A stretch of 64,000 bases of DNA, from the NCBI RefSeq assembly GCF_000381825.1, contig NZ_KB907122.1:248001-312000 (forward strand), written 5' to 3'. The translations under genes were made by a program, and so were the position numbers. The stretch comes from Thioalkalivibrio sp. ALJT. GTDB lineage: Bacteria > Pseudomonadota > Gammaproteobacteria > Ectothiorhodospirales > Ectothiorhodospiraceae. The notes beneath the pieces are model-generated. The model did no database searches. It saw only the letters and a list, made by a program, of their open reading frames with translations, and was not told where the DNA came from. Below are positions 53,701-63,828 of the stretch, one piece after another (the first letter of the stretch is position 1; each line of letters starts with the position of its first letter).

Positions 53701-55571
53701 GAATCCTCCGGGTCGATGGCCATGTCTGCGGCATCCAGCAGAAAGGCATCCATCACCTTGCGCGCGACCGGGGCCGCAACCCGGCCGCCGGACCCGCCAT
53801 GTTCCACCAGCACGGCCACCGCGATACGGGGATCCTCGGCTGGCGCGTAACCCACAAACAGGGCGTGATCCCACAGGCGCCGGGCCAGTTCAGCCTCGTC
53901 ATATTCCTGATCCTCGGCAAGACTGAAGACCTGGGAGGTTCCGGTCTTGCCGGCGATGGTGTACTCCGGCCGGGTGCTGCCCACGCTGCCCCAGGCCGTG
54001 CCATGGCGCGCATGCACCGCCTTGACCAGGGAGTCGTGAATCGTATCCCAGTGCTTCGGAGCCGCCACTACCGGGTCGCGCACGACCGGCAACGGATACT
54101 CCAGCGCCCCGTTGCCGTTGTCCATCGCGCGCAGCAGGTGTGGCTGATAACGCTGACCACGGGTTGCCAGCGCCGCGGTAAAATCCGCCATCTGCAGCGG
54201 CGTGGTCAGCATGTAGCCCTGCCCGATCGCGGTAATCAGGGTCTCGCCGGGGTACCAGACCTCGCCGTGCCTGGCCCGCTTCCAGTCCCGGCTGGGCAGT
54301 ATGCCCGCACGCTCGCCGGTCGAGTCGATGCCGACCCGCTGACCGAGGCCGAACGCCCCGAGAATCGGCACCATGCGGTCGATCCCCATGGTGTGTGCCA
54401 GGTCGTAGAAATAGACGTCCGAAGACACCGCAATGGCCCGCGACATGTCGACCCGGCCGTGCCCCTCACGGCGCCAGTCGCGAAAACGCCGTTCATGTCC
54501 GGGGATCTGGTAGTAGCCGCGCGCGAATATCTCCCGCTCGGCCGTGGTAACCTCCTCTTCCAGCGCCGCCAGCGCCACCAGCGGCTTCACCGTCGAGCCG
54601 GGCGGATACTGGCCACTCAGGGCGCGATTAAACAGCGGACGGCGCTTGTTATCGCGCACCGCAGCGAAATCGGCCTGGGAGATCCCGTGCACGAAGGCCT
54701 CGGGATCGAACCCCGGCGCACTGATCAGGGCCAGGATCTCGCCGTTGTTCGGGTCCATGGCCACGATTGCGCCATCCCGGCCTTCGAGGGCACGGTATGC
54801 CGCGCGCTGCAGGTTGGCATCCAGAGTCAGGATCAGATCCGTTCCCGGCTGCGGCGGGGTCACCGACAATTCGCGCAGCACCCGCCCCTGGGCATTCACT
54901 TCCACCTGCCGGTAGCCGGGGCGCCCGTGCAGCAGTTCCTCGTAATAGCGTTCCACGCCGCTCTTGCCGATATGCGAACTGCCGGCATAGACGCGCGGAT
55001 CCACCCGCTGCAAATCCTGCTGGTTGATACGCCCGACGTAACCGACCGCATGCGAGAAATCCGCCCCCAGCGGGTAGTAACGCAGCGGCCGGGCCTCGAT
55101 CTCCACCCCGGGCATCTCGTGACGCGAGACAGCAAGACGCGCCACCGTGACATCATCCAGTCCGGCCTTCAAAAGCACCGGCTGAAACGGCCGCCGCTGC
55201 CGAACGCCGCGTTGAAAACGCTCGACGTCCGCCTCGCTCAACTCGACGTAATTGCGCAGCCGGTCCAGCAGGGCATCCAGGTCACCGGCCCGTTCGACCG
55301 TGATCTCGAGCTGATAGGAGGCACGGTTGCCGGCCAGCAACACACCATTGCGGTCCCGGATCACTCCCCGAGTCGGGGCGATCGGTTCCACCCGCAGGCG
55401 ATTGTTCTCGGAAAGGGTGGTGAAGTGCGAATGCGCGCCGACCTGCAGCCCCGACAGCCGCCAGCCGAGCGCCAGCACAATCACTGCCAGCACCACCAGG
55501 GCCAGCAGGATACGCGCCACGAAGCGGTCTCGATCCCGTTTTTCCTCGCCGTAGGCGTCGCGTTCGGCCAT
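53697..55571 (-). CDS. mrdA: Penicillin-binding protein 2
   Basis: A 624-residue class B transpeptidase of cell elongation. An N-terminal membrane anchor (ILLALVVLAVIVLALGW), a dimerisation/pedestal domain (ENNRLRVEPIAPTRGVIRDRNG) and a transpeptidase domain with STVK (PPGSTVKPL), SSD (AVSSDVYFYD) and KTGTSQ motifs. It partners with RodA. The mreBCD genes, often found upstream, are absent; ppa is upstream instead. Confidence 0.97.
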   Translation of the reverse strand: MAERDAYGEEKRDRDRFVARILLALVVLAVIVLALGWRLSGLQVGAHSHFTTLSENNRLRVEPIAPTRGVIRDRNGVLLAGNRASYQLEITVERAGDLDALLDRLRNYVELSEADVERFQRGVRQRRPFQPVLLKAGLDDVTVARLAVSRHEMPGVEIEARPLRYYPLGADFSHAVGYVGRINQQDLQRVDPRVYAGSSHIGKSGVERYYEELLHGRPGYRQVEVNAQGRVLRELSVTPPQPGTDLILTLDANLQRAAYRALEGRDGAIVAMDPNNGEILALISAPGFDPEAFVHGISQADFAAVRDNKRRPLFNRALSGQYPPGSTVKPLVALAALEEEVTTAEREIFARGYYQIPGHERRFRDWRREGHGRVDMSRAIAVSSDVYFYDLAHTMGIDRMVPILGAFGLGQRVGIDSTGERAGILPSRDWKRARHGEVWYPGETLITAIGQGYMLTTPLQMADFTAALATRGQRYQPHLLRAMDNGNGALEYPLPVVRDPVVAAPKHWDTIHDSLVKAVHARHGTAWGSVGSTRPEYTIAGKTGTSQVFSLAEDQEYDEAELARRLWDHALFVGYAPAEDPRIAVAVLVEHGGSGGRVAAPVARKVMDAFLLDAADMAIDPEDS

Positions 55572-55678
55572 ATCAGGGGGCCACGCTCATGCGGCCACGC
55601 GCGCCGCAGGGGCAGACCGGGCCACCCATCCGGGGCGGCCCGGCATTCCCGGGTCCTTGCATACCGCAGGACGCGAGG

Positions 55679-56215
55679 TCAGATGGTGCTCTTCTGATAA
55701 CGCTTGTAGCTGGCAACAATCTCCGCCTTGGCCGCTTCGGCATCCGCCCAACCGTCAACCTTGACCCATTTGCCCTTCTCCAGCTCCTTGTAGTGCTCGA
55801 AGAAGTGCCTGATCGAATCCAGCAGCTCCTGGGAAACATCTTCCGGGCCCTGGATCTTTTCGTATTGCGGGTGCAGCTTGGTTACCGGCACCGCCAGGAT
55901 CTTCGCGTCCACTCCGGCTTCGTCGGTCATCTGCAGCACGCCCACCGGACGCGAACGCACCACCGAACCCGGCATCAACGGCACCGGCGTAATCACCAGC
56001 ACATCCACCGGATCGTCGTCCTCGGACAGCGTGTTCGGGATGAACCCGTAGTTGCAGGGGTAGAACATCGCGACCGTCATGAAGCGGTCGACCACCAGCG
56101 CCCCGCTGTCCTTGTCGATCTCGTACTTCACGGGCTGGCCATGGGCGGGGATCTCGATCACGACGTTGACGTCGTTGGGGAGGTCCTTGCCGGCTTCGAT
56201 CTGGTTGAGGTCCAT
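55679..56215 (-). CDS. ppa: Inorganic pyrophosphatase (family I)
   Basis: A 178-residue soluble enzyme hydrolysing pyrophosphate. Signatures: [31 protein letters not shown] and the metal-binding [11 protein letters not shown]. Length is normal for the E. coli-type hexamer. It lies 107 bases upstream of mrdA and is divergent from adk. Confidence 0.97.
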   Translation of the reverse strand: MDLNQIEAGKDLPNDVNVVIEIPAHGQPVKYEIDKDSGALVVDRFMTVAMFYPCNYGFIPNTLSEDDDPVDVLVITPVPLMPGSVVRSRPVGVLQMTDEAGVDAKILAVPVTKLHPQYEKIQGPEDVSQELLDSIRHFFEHYKELEKGKWVKVDGWADAEAAKAEIVASYKRYQKSTI

Positions 56216-56364
56216 GCTTGCTTCCCGAAAATATTGGCGAGCCCGCCATTATACAGGGCAGAATCCACGCAATGGGACCCGCACCCACAGCGGCCACGGT
56301 TGCGGGAAGACATCCGCAGGCGGTATAAGACCGCGCTCGGGAAACGGTTCGCGACTCGAGCGCG

Positions 56365-56572
56365 AATGTGTACATTAAGTTCCGTGTTTCCTGGGCGCCT
56401 GTCGGGTTTGGGCGAACGTCGCGGGCGCGGCGGGACAGCGAGGCCCTTTTTTCGGTCTCTCGAGGCGCATAATAGTGGCGCCATGTAACGAGAGGGAACG
56501 GTGAAAGGACCCGCTGTCCCGCACGCGCAGCCGATCCGTCCCCAATTCGACAGGCTCCCAGCTCCGGGCCGG
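56365..56572. repeat. Repeat C copy 2 with a repeat B edge
   Basis: In the 445-base gap between divergent ppa and adk. A repeat B-like edge (TGTACATTAA, then CCGTGTTTCC, 56370-56390) leads into repeat C from CCTGTCGGGTTTGGG (56399) to CCAATTCGACAGGCTCC. It is the reverse complement of the copy at 33445-33620, with GGCCCTTTTTTCGGTCTCT and the CGCAGCCGATCCG block conserved. The remainder of the gap (56216-56364, 56573-56660) shows no further feature. Confidence 0.8.
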
Positions 56573-56660
56573 CTTTGCCCGTTTCACCACCGCAATTCAC
56601 CGTGCCGTCCCGTTCCCGGCTAGTCCTGCGGGTCGGCACGGCACCAGGCAGGAGTCAGCT

Positions 56661-57302
56661 ATGCGTATCGTCCTGATGGGCGCCCCGGGTTCCGGCAAGG
56701 GCACCCAGGCCAAGAAGATGGTCGCCACCTTCGGCATCCCCCAGATCTCCACCGGCGACCTGCTGCGCGCCGCAGTCGCCGCCGAGACCGAACTCGGCAA
56801 GCAGGCCCGGAGCGCCATGGACGCCGGGCAGCTGGTTCCGGACGAGCTGGTGCTGGGGCTGATCCGCGACCGCCTGCAGGAACCCGATGCGCAGAAGGGC
56901 TTTATCCTCGACGGCTTTCCGCGCAACGTCGCCCAGGCCGAGGCGCTGGACCAGATGCTGAACGACATCGGGTCGCCACTGGACCGGGCGATCCAGATCG
57001 ATGTGCCCTTCGAAGAGCTCAAGCAGCGCCTGACCGGACGCGTATCCTGTGGTGACTGCGGCGCGGTGTTCAACACCCATACCTTCCCGCCGCAGAAGGA
57101 AGGCGTATGTGATCTGTGCGGCGGCGAGCTGATCCACCGCGCGGACGACAACGAAGAAACCGTGGTGAACCGACTCAAGGTATACGAGGATCAAACCCGG
57201 CCCCTGATCGAGTATTACGACGGGCACGGCCTCCTCAAGCACATCAACGGCACGCGCGACATCGAGCTGATCTTCGACGAGATCCGCCAGCTCCTGTCCT
57301 GA
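56661..57302 (+). CDS. adk: Adenylate kinase
   Basis: A 213-residue long-form adenylate kinase interconverting ATP, AMP and ADP. P-loop GAPGSGKGTQ, then DGFPRNVAQAE. The LID domain has four cysteines (VSCGDCGAVFNTHTF and GVCDLCGG), indicating a structural zinc site, a form common in Gram-positives and several Gram-negative lineages but absent in E. coli. Followed 7 bases later by lptD. Confidence 0.97.
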   Translation: MRIVLMGAPGSGKGTQAKKMVATFGIPQISTGDLLRAAVAAETELGKQARSAMDAGQLVPDELVLGLIRDRLQEPDAQKGFILDGFPRNVAQAEALDQMLNDIGSPLDRAIQIDVPFEELKQRLTGRVSCGDCGAVFNTHTFPPQKEGVCDLCGGELIHRADDNEETVVNRLKVYEDQTRPLIEYYDGHGLLKHINGTRDIELIFDEIRQLLS

Positions 57303-57309
57303 ACCGGGG

Positions 57310-59556
57310 ATGACGCACCGACCCGCCAGCCGTACCCCGCGCATCTTGATGGATGCGCAATCGCTGGTGGCCGGACTGGGTCTGGTAACGGTCCTGCTGG
57401 TGCCGGCAAACGCCATGGAACGTCCGAGCGGCTGCGAGTTCGCCCCGGGGGTGGAATGGCCGGAACTGCGCACTCTCGAAGGCGGCCTGGCCGACATCGA
57501 TGCCGATTTCATCCGGCGCGACAAAGAAGGCATTGCGGCCTACGGCAACGTGCAACTGTTCGAGTCCGGACGCCGCCTGGATGCCGAGTTCCTGGAATAC
57601 GACCGCGCGTCCGGCAGGGTCCGTACCGACGGCGACACCCGTCTGTTCGACGGCGACCTGCTGCTGCACACCGAGGGCGGCCAATACCGCCTGGATGCGC
57701 ACACGGGCGAATTCCGCAGCATCAACTTCCTGGTGCGGTCCATCCCGGCACGTGGCAGCGCGGCAAGCGGCATACAGCACGCCCCCAGCCGCCACGACTT
57801 CGAGGACGCTCAGTACACCACCTGCCCGATCGGCAACGACTCCTGGTGGCTGCGCACAAGTGATCTGGAACTGGATCACGACAGCGGGGTTGGCGTCGCA
57901 CGCAACGCCACCATCCGCTTCAAGGGCGTACCCATCGCCTACACGCCCTACATCAACTTCCCGCTGGACGATCGCCGCAAGACCGGTTTTCTGCTGCCCA
58001 GCGCCGGCTCTGGCGGCCGAACCGGACTCGACCTCGCCACGCCCTGGTACTGGAACATCGCGCCCAATTACGATGCCACCTTCACCCCGCGTGTCATGGC
58101 GGATCGAGGCTTCAAACTGGGCACCGAGTTCCGCTACCTGCAACCGCGGCACGAAGGCGCAATCGATGTGCGTTACCTGCCAAACGACCGCGCGACTGGG
58201 GACGACCGCCAGTTTGCCCAGTGGCAACACCGCACCCGCATCACCTCCAGCCTCGACCTGCGGGTAGACGCCGCCGATGTCTCCGACCGCGAATACTTCA
58301 CCGATTTCGGCAGCTCGGACCGCTTTGAAGGGGCCACACCCTTTTTGCGCCGCCGTGCCGATCTGACCTGGGATCAGCCGGCTTACCGCCTGCGCACCCG
58401 CATCGAGGACTTCCAGATCGTCGACCCGGATCTGAGCGCGGCCGGCGAGCCCTACCAGCGCCTGCCCCAGATCACGCTGGAGGCCGGCGAATACCTCGGG
58501 CGCGGATTATCCTGGGACCTTGCCACCGAACTGGTGCGTTTCGAGCGCAAGGAGGACGCGTCCGAGCGCCCTCTCGGCACACGCATGGACCTGAATCCCG
58601 AGGTACGCTGGCGCCACGACAGCGGCGGGTTTTTCTTTGAACCCAGCGCCGGGGTCCGGCATACCCGCTACGAACTGGACCGCCGCGGTCAGGACACGGG
58701 GCCGGACTCGATCAGCCGCACCGTGCCGCACGCCTCGATCGACACCGGCCTGGTCTTCGAACGGCCGTTCGCCAACAACCGCCGCCTGCAGACCCTCGAG
58801 CCGCGTGTCTTCTATGGCTACGTGCCCTTCCGCGACCAGGACGCGATCCCGATCTTTGATACTGGCGAGGCCGATTTCAGCTTCGACAATCTGTTCAGCC
58901 TGGACCGCTTTGTCGGCGCCGACCGCGTGGGTGATACCCATCAGATCACCACCGCGCTGACCACACGCACCCTCGACCAGCAGACCGGGCGCGAACGCCT
59001 GAGCCTGTCCGCCGGTCAGATCCATTATCTCGAAGACCGCGAGGTTCGCCGCCGCCCCGGGCAGGACCCCCTGACCGAGTCGCGTTCAGAGCTGGCACTG
59101 GAGGGTCGCTTCCGGATCGGCGAAGCTTGGGATGGACGCGGCTCCATCCTTTACGATCAGGATGCCGGCGAGACCACCCTGACGGCGCTCGCAGTCGGCT
59201 ACAGCCCCAGCGAACGCGCCCGCATCAACCTGGGCTACCGCCAGCGCGAGGCTGGCGCACGCTCCATCGACCAGACCGATATCTCGGCGCTATGGCCGGT
59301 CAGCGAGCGCATCGATGCCATCGGACGCTGGAACTACAGTTTCGAACAGGAACGCGATCTCGAACTTCTGGCCGGGCTTCAGTATCGTAGTTGTTGCTAT
59401 GGTGTTCGCGTGGTGGCTCGCCGCGCACTCGCCTTCGACGAGACCTACGACAACTCGGTCCTTTTCCAACTCACGCTGGACGGCCTGGCACGGTTCGATT
59501 CCGGCGTGGATTCGCTATTGCGCGAGGGTATTGCCGGATATGATGCACGTCCCTGA
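57310..59556 (+). CDS. lptD: LPS-assembly protein LptD
   Basis: A 748-residue outer membrane protein inserting lipopolysaccharide. A signal sequence (LVAGLGLVTVLLVPANA) is followed by the OstA-like periplasmic jellyroll (DADFIRRDKEGIAAYGNVQLF) and the C-terminal barrel with alternating amphipathic strands. Cysteines are at CEF near the mature N-terminus and at SCCYG near the C-terminus, the pairs used in LptD disulfides. surA overlaps its end by 17 bases. Confidence 0.96.
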   Translation: MTHRPASRTPRILMDAQSLVAGLGLVTVLLVPANAMERPSGCEFAPGVEWPELRTLEGGLADIDADFIRRDKEGIAAYGNVQLFESGRRLDAEFLEYDRASGRVRTDGDTRLFDGDLLLHTEGGQYRLDAHTGEFRSINFLVRSIPARGSAASGIQHAPSRHDFEDAQYTTCPIGNDSWWLRTSDLELDHDSGVGVARNATIRFKGVPIAYTPYINFPLDDRRKTGFLLPSAGSGGRTGLDLATPWYWNIAPNYDATFTPRVMADRGFKLGTEFRYLQPRHEGAIDVRYLPNDRATGDDRQFAQWQHRTRITSSLDLRVDAADVSDREYFTDFGSSDRFEGATPFLRRRADLTWDQPAYRLRTRIEDFQIVDPDLSAAGEPYQRLPQITLEAGEYLGRGLSWDLATELVRFERKEDASERPLGTRMDLNPEVRWRHDSGGFFFEPSAGVRHTRYELDRRGQDTGPDSISRTVPHASIDTGLVFERPFANNRRLQTLEPRVFYGYVPFRDQDAIPIFDTGEADFSFDNLFSLDRFVGADRVGDTHQITTALTTRTLDQQTGRERLSLSAGQIHYLEDREVRRRPGQDPLTESRSELALEGRFRIGEAWDGRGSILYDQDAGETTLTALAVGYSPSERARINLGYRQREAGARSIDQTDISALWPVSERIDAIGRWNYSFEQERDLELLAGLQYRSCCYGVRVVARRALAFDETYDNSVLFQLTLDGLARFDSGVDSLLREGIAGYDARP

Positions 59557-60979
59557 ACAACGCGGCCGCCACCACGGTGTTCGCGCCCTGCTACTGGCTG
59601 CCCTGGCCTGGGGCCTTGCCCTCCCGGCCACCGCCCAGATGGCCGGCCCGACGGGCGGCGGGCTCTCGCAAGGCGCCGTCGAGGCCCCGGTCACACCGGG
59701 CGCCGCCAGTAGTCGCGGGGCCCCGGCCGCCCCGATCACCCCCGAGGGTGACCGCTTCACCGATCGCATCCTGGCCGTAGTCGGCGACGATGTCATCACC
59801 CAGCGTGAACTGATCGAACGCATGAACCTGACCGTTCAGCAGCTGATGGAACGTGGCAACCGGCCACCGGACCGGGACACCCTCGCCCGCCAGGTCATGG
59901 AACGCCTGATCGTCGAACGCCTGCAGTTACAGGAAGCGGCGCGGATCGGCATTGATATCGACGAAATGACCCTCAATCGGTCGATGGAAAGCATTGCCCG
60001 CGAGAACCGCATGAGCCTGCCGCAACTGCGCCAGGCCCTGATGCAGGACGGCGTGGACTTCAACGCCTTCCGCGAACAGATCCGCCACGAGCTGACCATC
60101 AACCAGCTGCAGCAGCGGCAGGTGGACCAGCGTGTGCGCGTGTCCGACCAGGAGATCGCCGACCTGATCGCCTCCGAAAGCGGCGCCATCGACCGTGGCG
60201 TGCGCTACCGCATCGCCCAGATCATGGTGGCCCTGCCACAGGGGGCCGACGCCCGCCAGATCGCTGCCGCCCGGGAGCAGGCAGAGGCACTGCACGAACG
60301 CGTGCGTTCCGGCGAGGAGTTCGCCACCGTCGCCATCAGCGAATCGGAGGGCCCCCAGGCGCTGGAAGGCGGCGACCTTGGCTGGCGCTCCGCCGCCGAG
60401 ATCCCCACCGTTTTTGCCCGCGAGGCCGTGCTGATGCGCAGCGGCGAGATCAGCGGGGTCCTGCGCTCGCCCAGCGGCTTCCACATCATGAAACTGCTGG
60501 ACCGCGAGGGCGGTGACCAGACACGGGTGCAACAGACCCGGGTCCGCCACATCCTGATCTCGCCCGATCAGGTCCGCAGCGAAGCCGACGCTCGACGCCA
60601 GGCCCAGTCGCTGTACAACCGCATCCGCGAGGGCGCGAGTTTCGAAGACCTGGCCCGCGCCAACTCCGATGACCCCGGTTCCGCCGCCCAGGGAGGTTCC
60701 CTGGGCTGGATCAGTCCGGGCGAACTGGTCCCGGCCTTCGAAGAAACCATGGACACGCTGGAACCCGGCGTCGTCAGCGAGCCGGTGCAGAGTCAGTTCG
60801 GCTGGCACATCATCGAGGTACTGGAGCGCCGCGAGGTCGATACCTCGCGCGAGCAGATCCGTGCCCGCGCCCGCGAGATCCTGCAGAACCGCAAGCGCGA
60901 GGAAGAACTTGAGCTGTGGTTGCGGCGTCTGCGGGACGAGGCCTATGTCGAATACCGGGTCGACGGCTTCGGTTCCTGA
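59540..60979 (+). CDS. surA: Periplasmic chaperone and peptidyl-prolyl isomerase SurA
   Basis: A 479-residue periplasmic chaperone for outer membrane proteins. Signal peptide (GVRALLLAALAWGLALPATAQ), an Ala/Gly/Pro-rich linker, the SurA N-terminal domain (DRILAVVGDDVITQRELIERM) and two parvulin domains (starting near YRIAQIMVALPQ and RVRHILISPDQ). Start is ATG 59540 or 59543, within the last codons of lptD, whose folding it assists. Confidence 0.96.
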   Translation: MMHVPEQRGRHHGVRALLLAALAWGLALPATAQMAGPTGGGLSQGAVEAPVTPGAASSRGAPAAPITPEGDRFTDRILAVVGDDVITQRELIERMNLTVQQLMERGNRPPDRDTLARQVMERLIVERLQLQEAARIGIDIDEMTLNRSMESIARENRMSLPQLRQALMQDGVDFNAFREQIRHELTINQLQQRQVDQRVRVSDQEIADLIASESGAIDRGVRYRIAQIMVALPQGADARQIAAAREQAEALHERVRSGEEFATVAISESEGPQALEGGDLGWRSAAEIPTVFAREAVLMRSGEISGVLRSPSGFHIMKLLDREGGDQTRVQQTRVRHILISPDQVRSEADARRQAQSLYNRIREGASFEDLARANSDDPGSAAQGGSLGWISPGELVPAFEETMDTLEPGVVSEPVQSQFGWHIIEVLERREVDTSREQIRARAREILQNRKREEELELWLRRLRDEAYVEYRVDGFGS

Positions 60980-62003
60980 TCGCCGCGGGACCCACCCGGT
61001 CCCGCGCCTCGCCCTGACCGCCGGCGATCCCGCCGGCATCGGGCCGGACCTCCTGATCGCCATGGCCCGCCATCCCGGCCAGGCGCAGCGCGTGGCGATC
61101 GCCGCCCCCGAGGTGATCGAGGCCCGCGCCAGGGCACTGGGAGAACCCCTGCAACTGCTTGAGTTCGACCCCGAACGCCCGCGCACGGCGACCCCGGCCC
61201 ACAGCCTGGAGGTCATGCCCGTGCCCGTAGCCGCGCCGGTCGTCGCCGGCACCCTGGACCCGGCCAATGCCGAACATGTGCTGGCGCTGCTGGCCACGGC
61301 CGCCGACGGCTGCCTGAAGGGCCACTTCGAGGCCATGGTGACCGGCCCGGTCCACAAGGGCGTAATCAATCGTGCCGGCATCGCCTTCAGCGGCCATACC
61401 GAGTGGCTGGCCGCACGCGCCGGCGCCGCGATGCCGGTCATGATGCTGGCCACCGAGGGCCTGCGGGTCGCGCTCGTCACCACTCACCTGCCGCTGCGCG
61501 CAGTCCCCGACGCCATCACCGACGAACGCCTGGAGGCCGTGCTCCGCGTCCTGCATCACGACCTGCGGCGCGACTTCGGCATCGACGCCCCGGTCATCGC
61601 GGTCTGCGGCCTGAACCCGCACGCCGGCGAGGACGGTGTCCTCGGACGCGAGGAGATCGAGGTCATCCGCCCGGTCCTGGAACGCCTGCGCACCGAGGGC
61701 TGCGATCTGCGCGGGCCGCTGCCCGCCGATACGGCCTTTACCCCGCGGGCCCTGGAGGGTGTAGATGCGGTACTGGCGATGTACCACGACCAGGGCCTGC
61801 CGGTCCTCAAGCATGCCGGCTTCGGCGGGGCCATCAACGTGACCCTGGGCCTGCCCTTCATCCGCACCTCCGTGGATCACGGGACCGCGCTGGATCTGGC
61901 CGGAACCGGACTCGCCGAGGCCGGCAGTTTCCGCGCCGCCGAACGTCTGGCAGAAACCCTCGCAGCCCGCGCCGCGGCTCGCCGGAGCACCACCGCCACA
62001 TGA
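60945..62003 (+). CDS. pdxA: 4-hydroxythreonine-4-phosphate dehydrogenase
   Basis: A 352-residue NAD-dependent enzyme of PLP synthesis. Core motifs: LALTAGDPAGIGPDL, VTGPVHKGVINRAG with FSGHTEWLA, and LPFIRTSVDHGTALDLAG. The only usable ATG (60945) lies 35 bases inside surA, after GACGAGG, giving a ~20-residue extension before the conserved core. It acts upstream of PdxJ (25.5 kb). Ends in an ATGA overlap with rsmA. Confidence 0.95.
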   Translation: MSNTGSTASVPDRRGTHPVPRLALTAGDPAGIGPDLLIAMARHPGQAQRVAIAAPEVIEARARALGEPLQLLEFDPERPRTATPAHSLEVMPVPVAAPVVAGTLDPANAEHVLALLATAADGCLKGHFEAMVTGPVHKGVINRAGIAFSGHTEWLAARAGAAMPVMMLATEGLRVALVTTHLPLRAVPDAITDERLEAVLRVLHHDLRRDFGIDAPVIAVCGLNPHAGEDGVLGREEIEVIRPVLERLRTEGCDLRGPLPADTAFTPRALEGVDAVLAMYHDQGLPVLKHAGFGGAINVTLGLPFIRTSVDHGTALDLAGTGLAEAGSFRAAERLAETLAARAAARRSTTAT

Positions 62004-62803
62004 GTCGCATCAAGACCTCGTCTCCGATTCGCAAACGCTTCGGCCAGAATTTTCTGCACGACACCGGCATCCTGGCGCGCATCGTCGCCGCCATCGACCC
62101 GCAGCCGGGAGATACCGTCCTTGAGATCGGCCCCGGTCGCGGCGCCCTGACCGCCGTCCTGCTCGAACGCCTGGAGCGCCTGGTGGCGGTGGAGATCGAC
62201 CGTGACCTCGCCAGCGGGCTGCGGGCCGGCTTCCCGCCCGAGCGGCTGGAACTGCATACGGGCGACGCCCTGCACCTGCGCCTGAGCGAGCTGGGGCCCC
62301 TACCCGACGAGGGCTGGCGCGTGGTCGGCAACCTGCCCTACAACATCTCCACCCCTCTGATGTTTCACCTGCTGGAGCAGGTCGGCGCGATCCACGACAT
62401 GCACTTCCTGCTGCAGCGCGAGGTGGTCGAGCGCCTCACGGCGGCCCCGGGCAGCAAACGCTACGGGCGCCTGACGGTCATGGTGGCCGCGCGTGCCGAA
62501 GCCCGGGCCCTGTTCACGGTCCCGCCGGGGGCCTTTCATCCGCCGCCCAAGGTCTACTCCGCGGTAGTGCGCATCACGCCCCTGGCCAAGCCCCGGGTCG
62601 CGGCCGCGCTATACCCGACCTTTGCCAAGGTGGTGAACCAGGCCTTCTCCAGCCGCCGCAAGACCCTGCGCCGCGGGCTGGCGGGACTGGCCGAAGTCGC
62701 CGATATCGAGGCCGTCGGGCTGGACCCCGGCGAACGTCCGGAAAACATCGGCATCGCCGGATTCGAGGCACTGGCCCGGCAGCTCCACGCAGACGCCGGC
62801 TGA
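62000..62803 (+). CDS. rsmA: 16S rRNA dimethyladenosine transferase RsmA (KsgA)
   Basis: A 267-residue SAM methyltransferase modifying A1518 and A1519 of 16S rRNA. N-terminal KRFGQNFLHD, SAM-binding VLEIGPGRGALT, catalytic NLPYNISTPL and the C-terminal helical domain with VNQAFSSRRKTLRR. Four-base overlap with pdxA. Part of the surA-pdxA-rsmA-apaG order. Confidence 0.98.
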   Translation: MSRIKTSSPIRKRFGQNFLHDTGILARIVAAIDPQPGDTVLEIGPGRGALTAVLLERLERLVAVEIDRDLASGLRAGFPPERLELHTGDALHLRLSELGPLPDEGWRVVGNLPYNISTPLMFHLLEQVGAIHDMHFLLQREVVERLTAAPGSKRYGRLTVMVAARAEARALFTVPPGAFHPPPKVYSAVVRITPLAKPRVAAALYPTFAKVVNQAFSSRRKTLRRGLAGLAEVADIEAVGLDPGERPENIGIAGFEALARQLHADAG

Positions 62804-62847
62804 CACCCCGCGCGAAACCTGCGGCCACGATCGGCTACCATGGCCGC

Positions 62848-63825
62848 ATGGACCTGATCGTTGCCGATGTCGGCGGGACCAACACCCGCGTCGCACGCGC
62901 CCATCGCGAAGGGGACAGCTGGTCTCTGCACGACGCGCAGCGCTATCGCAGCCGCGATTACCCCGACCTTGCGACCATCCTCGAACACTGGCGCAACGAA
63001 CAGACCTCGGTGACGACCCTCGCCGCTGCGGGACTTGCAGTCGCCGGCCCCGTACACGGCGGTCGCGCCCGAGTCACCAACCTCTCCTGGCCGGCCCTGG
63101 ACGCGCATGCGCTGAGCGCTCAACTGGCCCTTCCCGCCACTCTGCTGAATGATTTCGCCGCCATCGGCGCAAGCCTGGATGCACTGCGCCCGAATGACCT
63201 GTTGTACCTGCAGGAAGGGACCCGCGACCCGGCGGGCATGCGCCTGGTCGCAGGGGCGGGAACCGGCCTCGGCACCTGCATGGTGGGGCCACCGGGTGCC
63301 GCCACCGTCTATCCCGGCGAGGGGGGGCATGCGCGCTTTTCGCCCAGCGATGCCGAGGAGGCCGCGCTGGCCGCCTTCATTGGCCGCGAACGGGGTCACT
63401 GTACCCGCGAGCATCTGCTCAGCGGCCGCGGTATTGCCCGCATGGGTCGTTTCGAGCTCGAGCGCCAACCAGACCCGGATCTGCAGCAGGCCCTGGACCA
63501 GGCCAATCCGGCCGCAGCCATCAGCGAACTGGCACTGGCAGGCCATGCGGCCGCCGCAGCCGTGATCGAACGCTTTGTCGCAGTCTATGCCGGTCAGCTG
63601 GCCGACATGGCCCTGACCGCCCTGCCCGGCGGCGGTATCTTTCTGGCCGGCGGTATTGCCCCGCGCTGGAGCGCGGCCTTTCGCGGCCCCCGCTTCCGCA
63701 GCGCCTTTCACAATCGCCCACCGATGACCCACCTGCTTGAGCAATTGCCCGTGGCCCTTATCATGCACCCCGAACCCGGCCTGCTGGGGGCTGCTGTCAG
63801 CGCCAGCCGGTCGGTGCAGCCCTGA
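62848..63825 (+). CDS. glk: Glucokinase
   Basis: A 325-residue ROK-unrelated, E. coli-type glucokinase (ATP binding VADVGGTNTRVARA; LLNDFAAIG with the catalytic Asp; GAGTGLGTCMV; FLAGGIAPRWSAAF). Converts glucose to glucose 6-phosphate. It lies 44 bases after rsmA, separating rsmA from apaG, which are usually adjacent. Confidence 0.94.
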   Translation: MDLIVADVGGTNTRVARAHREGDSWSLHDAQRYRSRDYPDLATILEHWRNEQTSVTTLAAAGLAVAGPVHGGRARVTNLSWPALDAHALSAQLALPATLLNDFAAIGASLDALRPNDLLYLQEGTRDPAGMRLVAGAGTGLGTCMVGPPGAATVYPGEGGHARFSPSDAEEAALAAFIGRERGHCTREHLLSGRGIARMGRFELERQPDPDLQQALDQANPAAAISELALAGHAAAAAVIERFVAVYAGQLADMALTALPGGGIFLAGGIAPRWSAAFRGPRFRSAFHNRPPMTHLLEQLPVALIMHPEPGLLGAAVSASRSVQP

Positions 63826-63828
63826 CAC

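Noticed and set aside
53697-55571. FtsI (PBP3) identity for the class B PBP
   Set aside because: The coupled rodA-mltB-rlpA genes and the N-terminal sequence fit PBP2 (MrdA).
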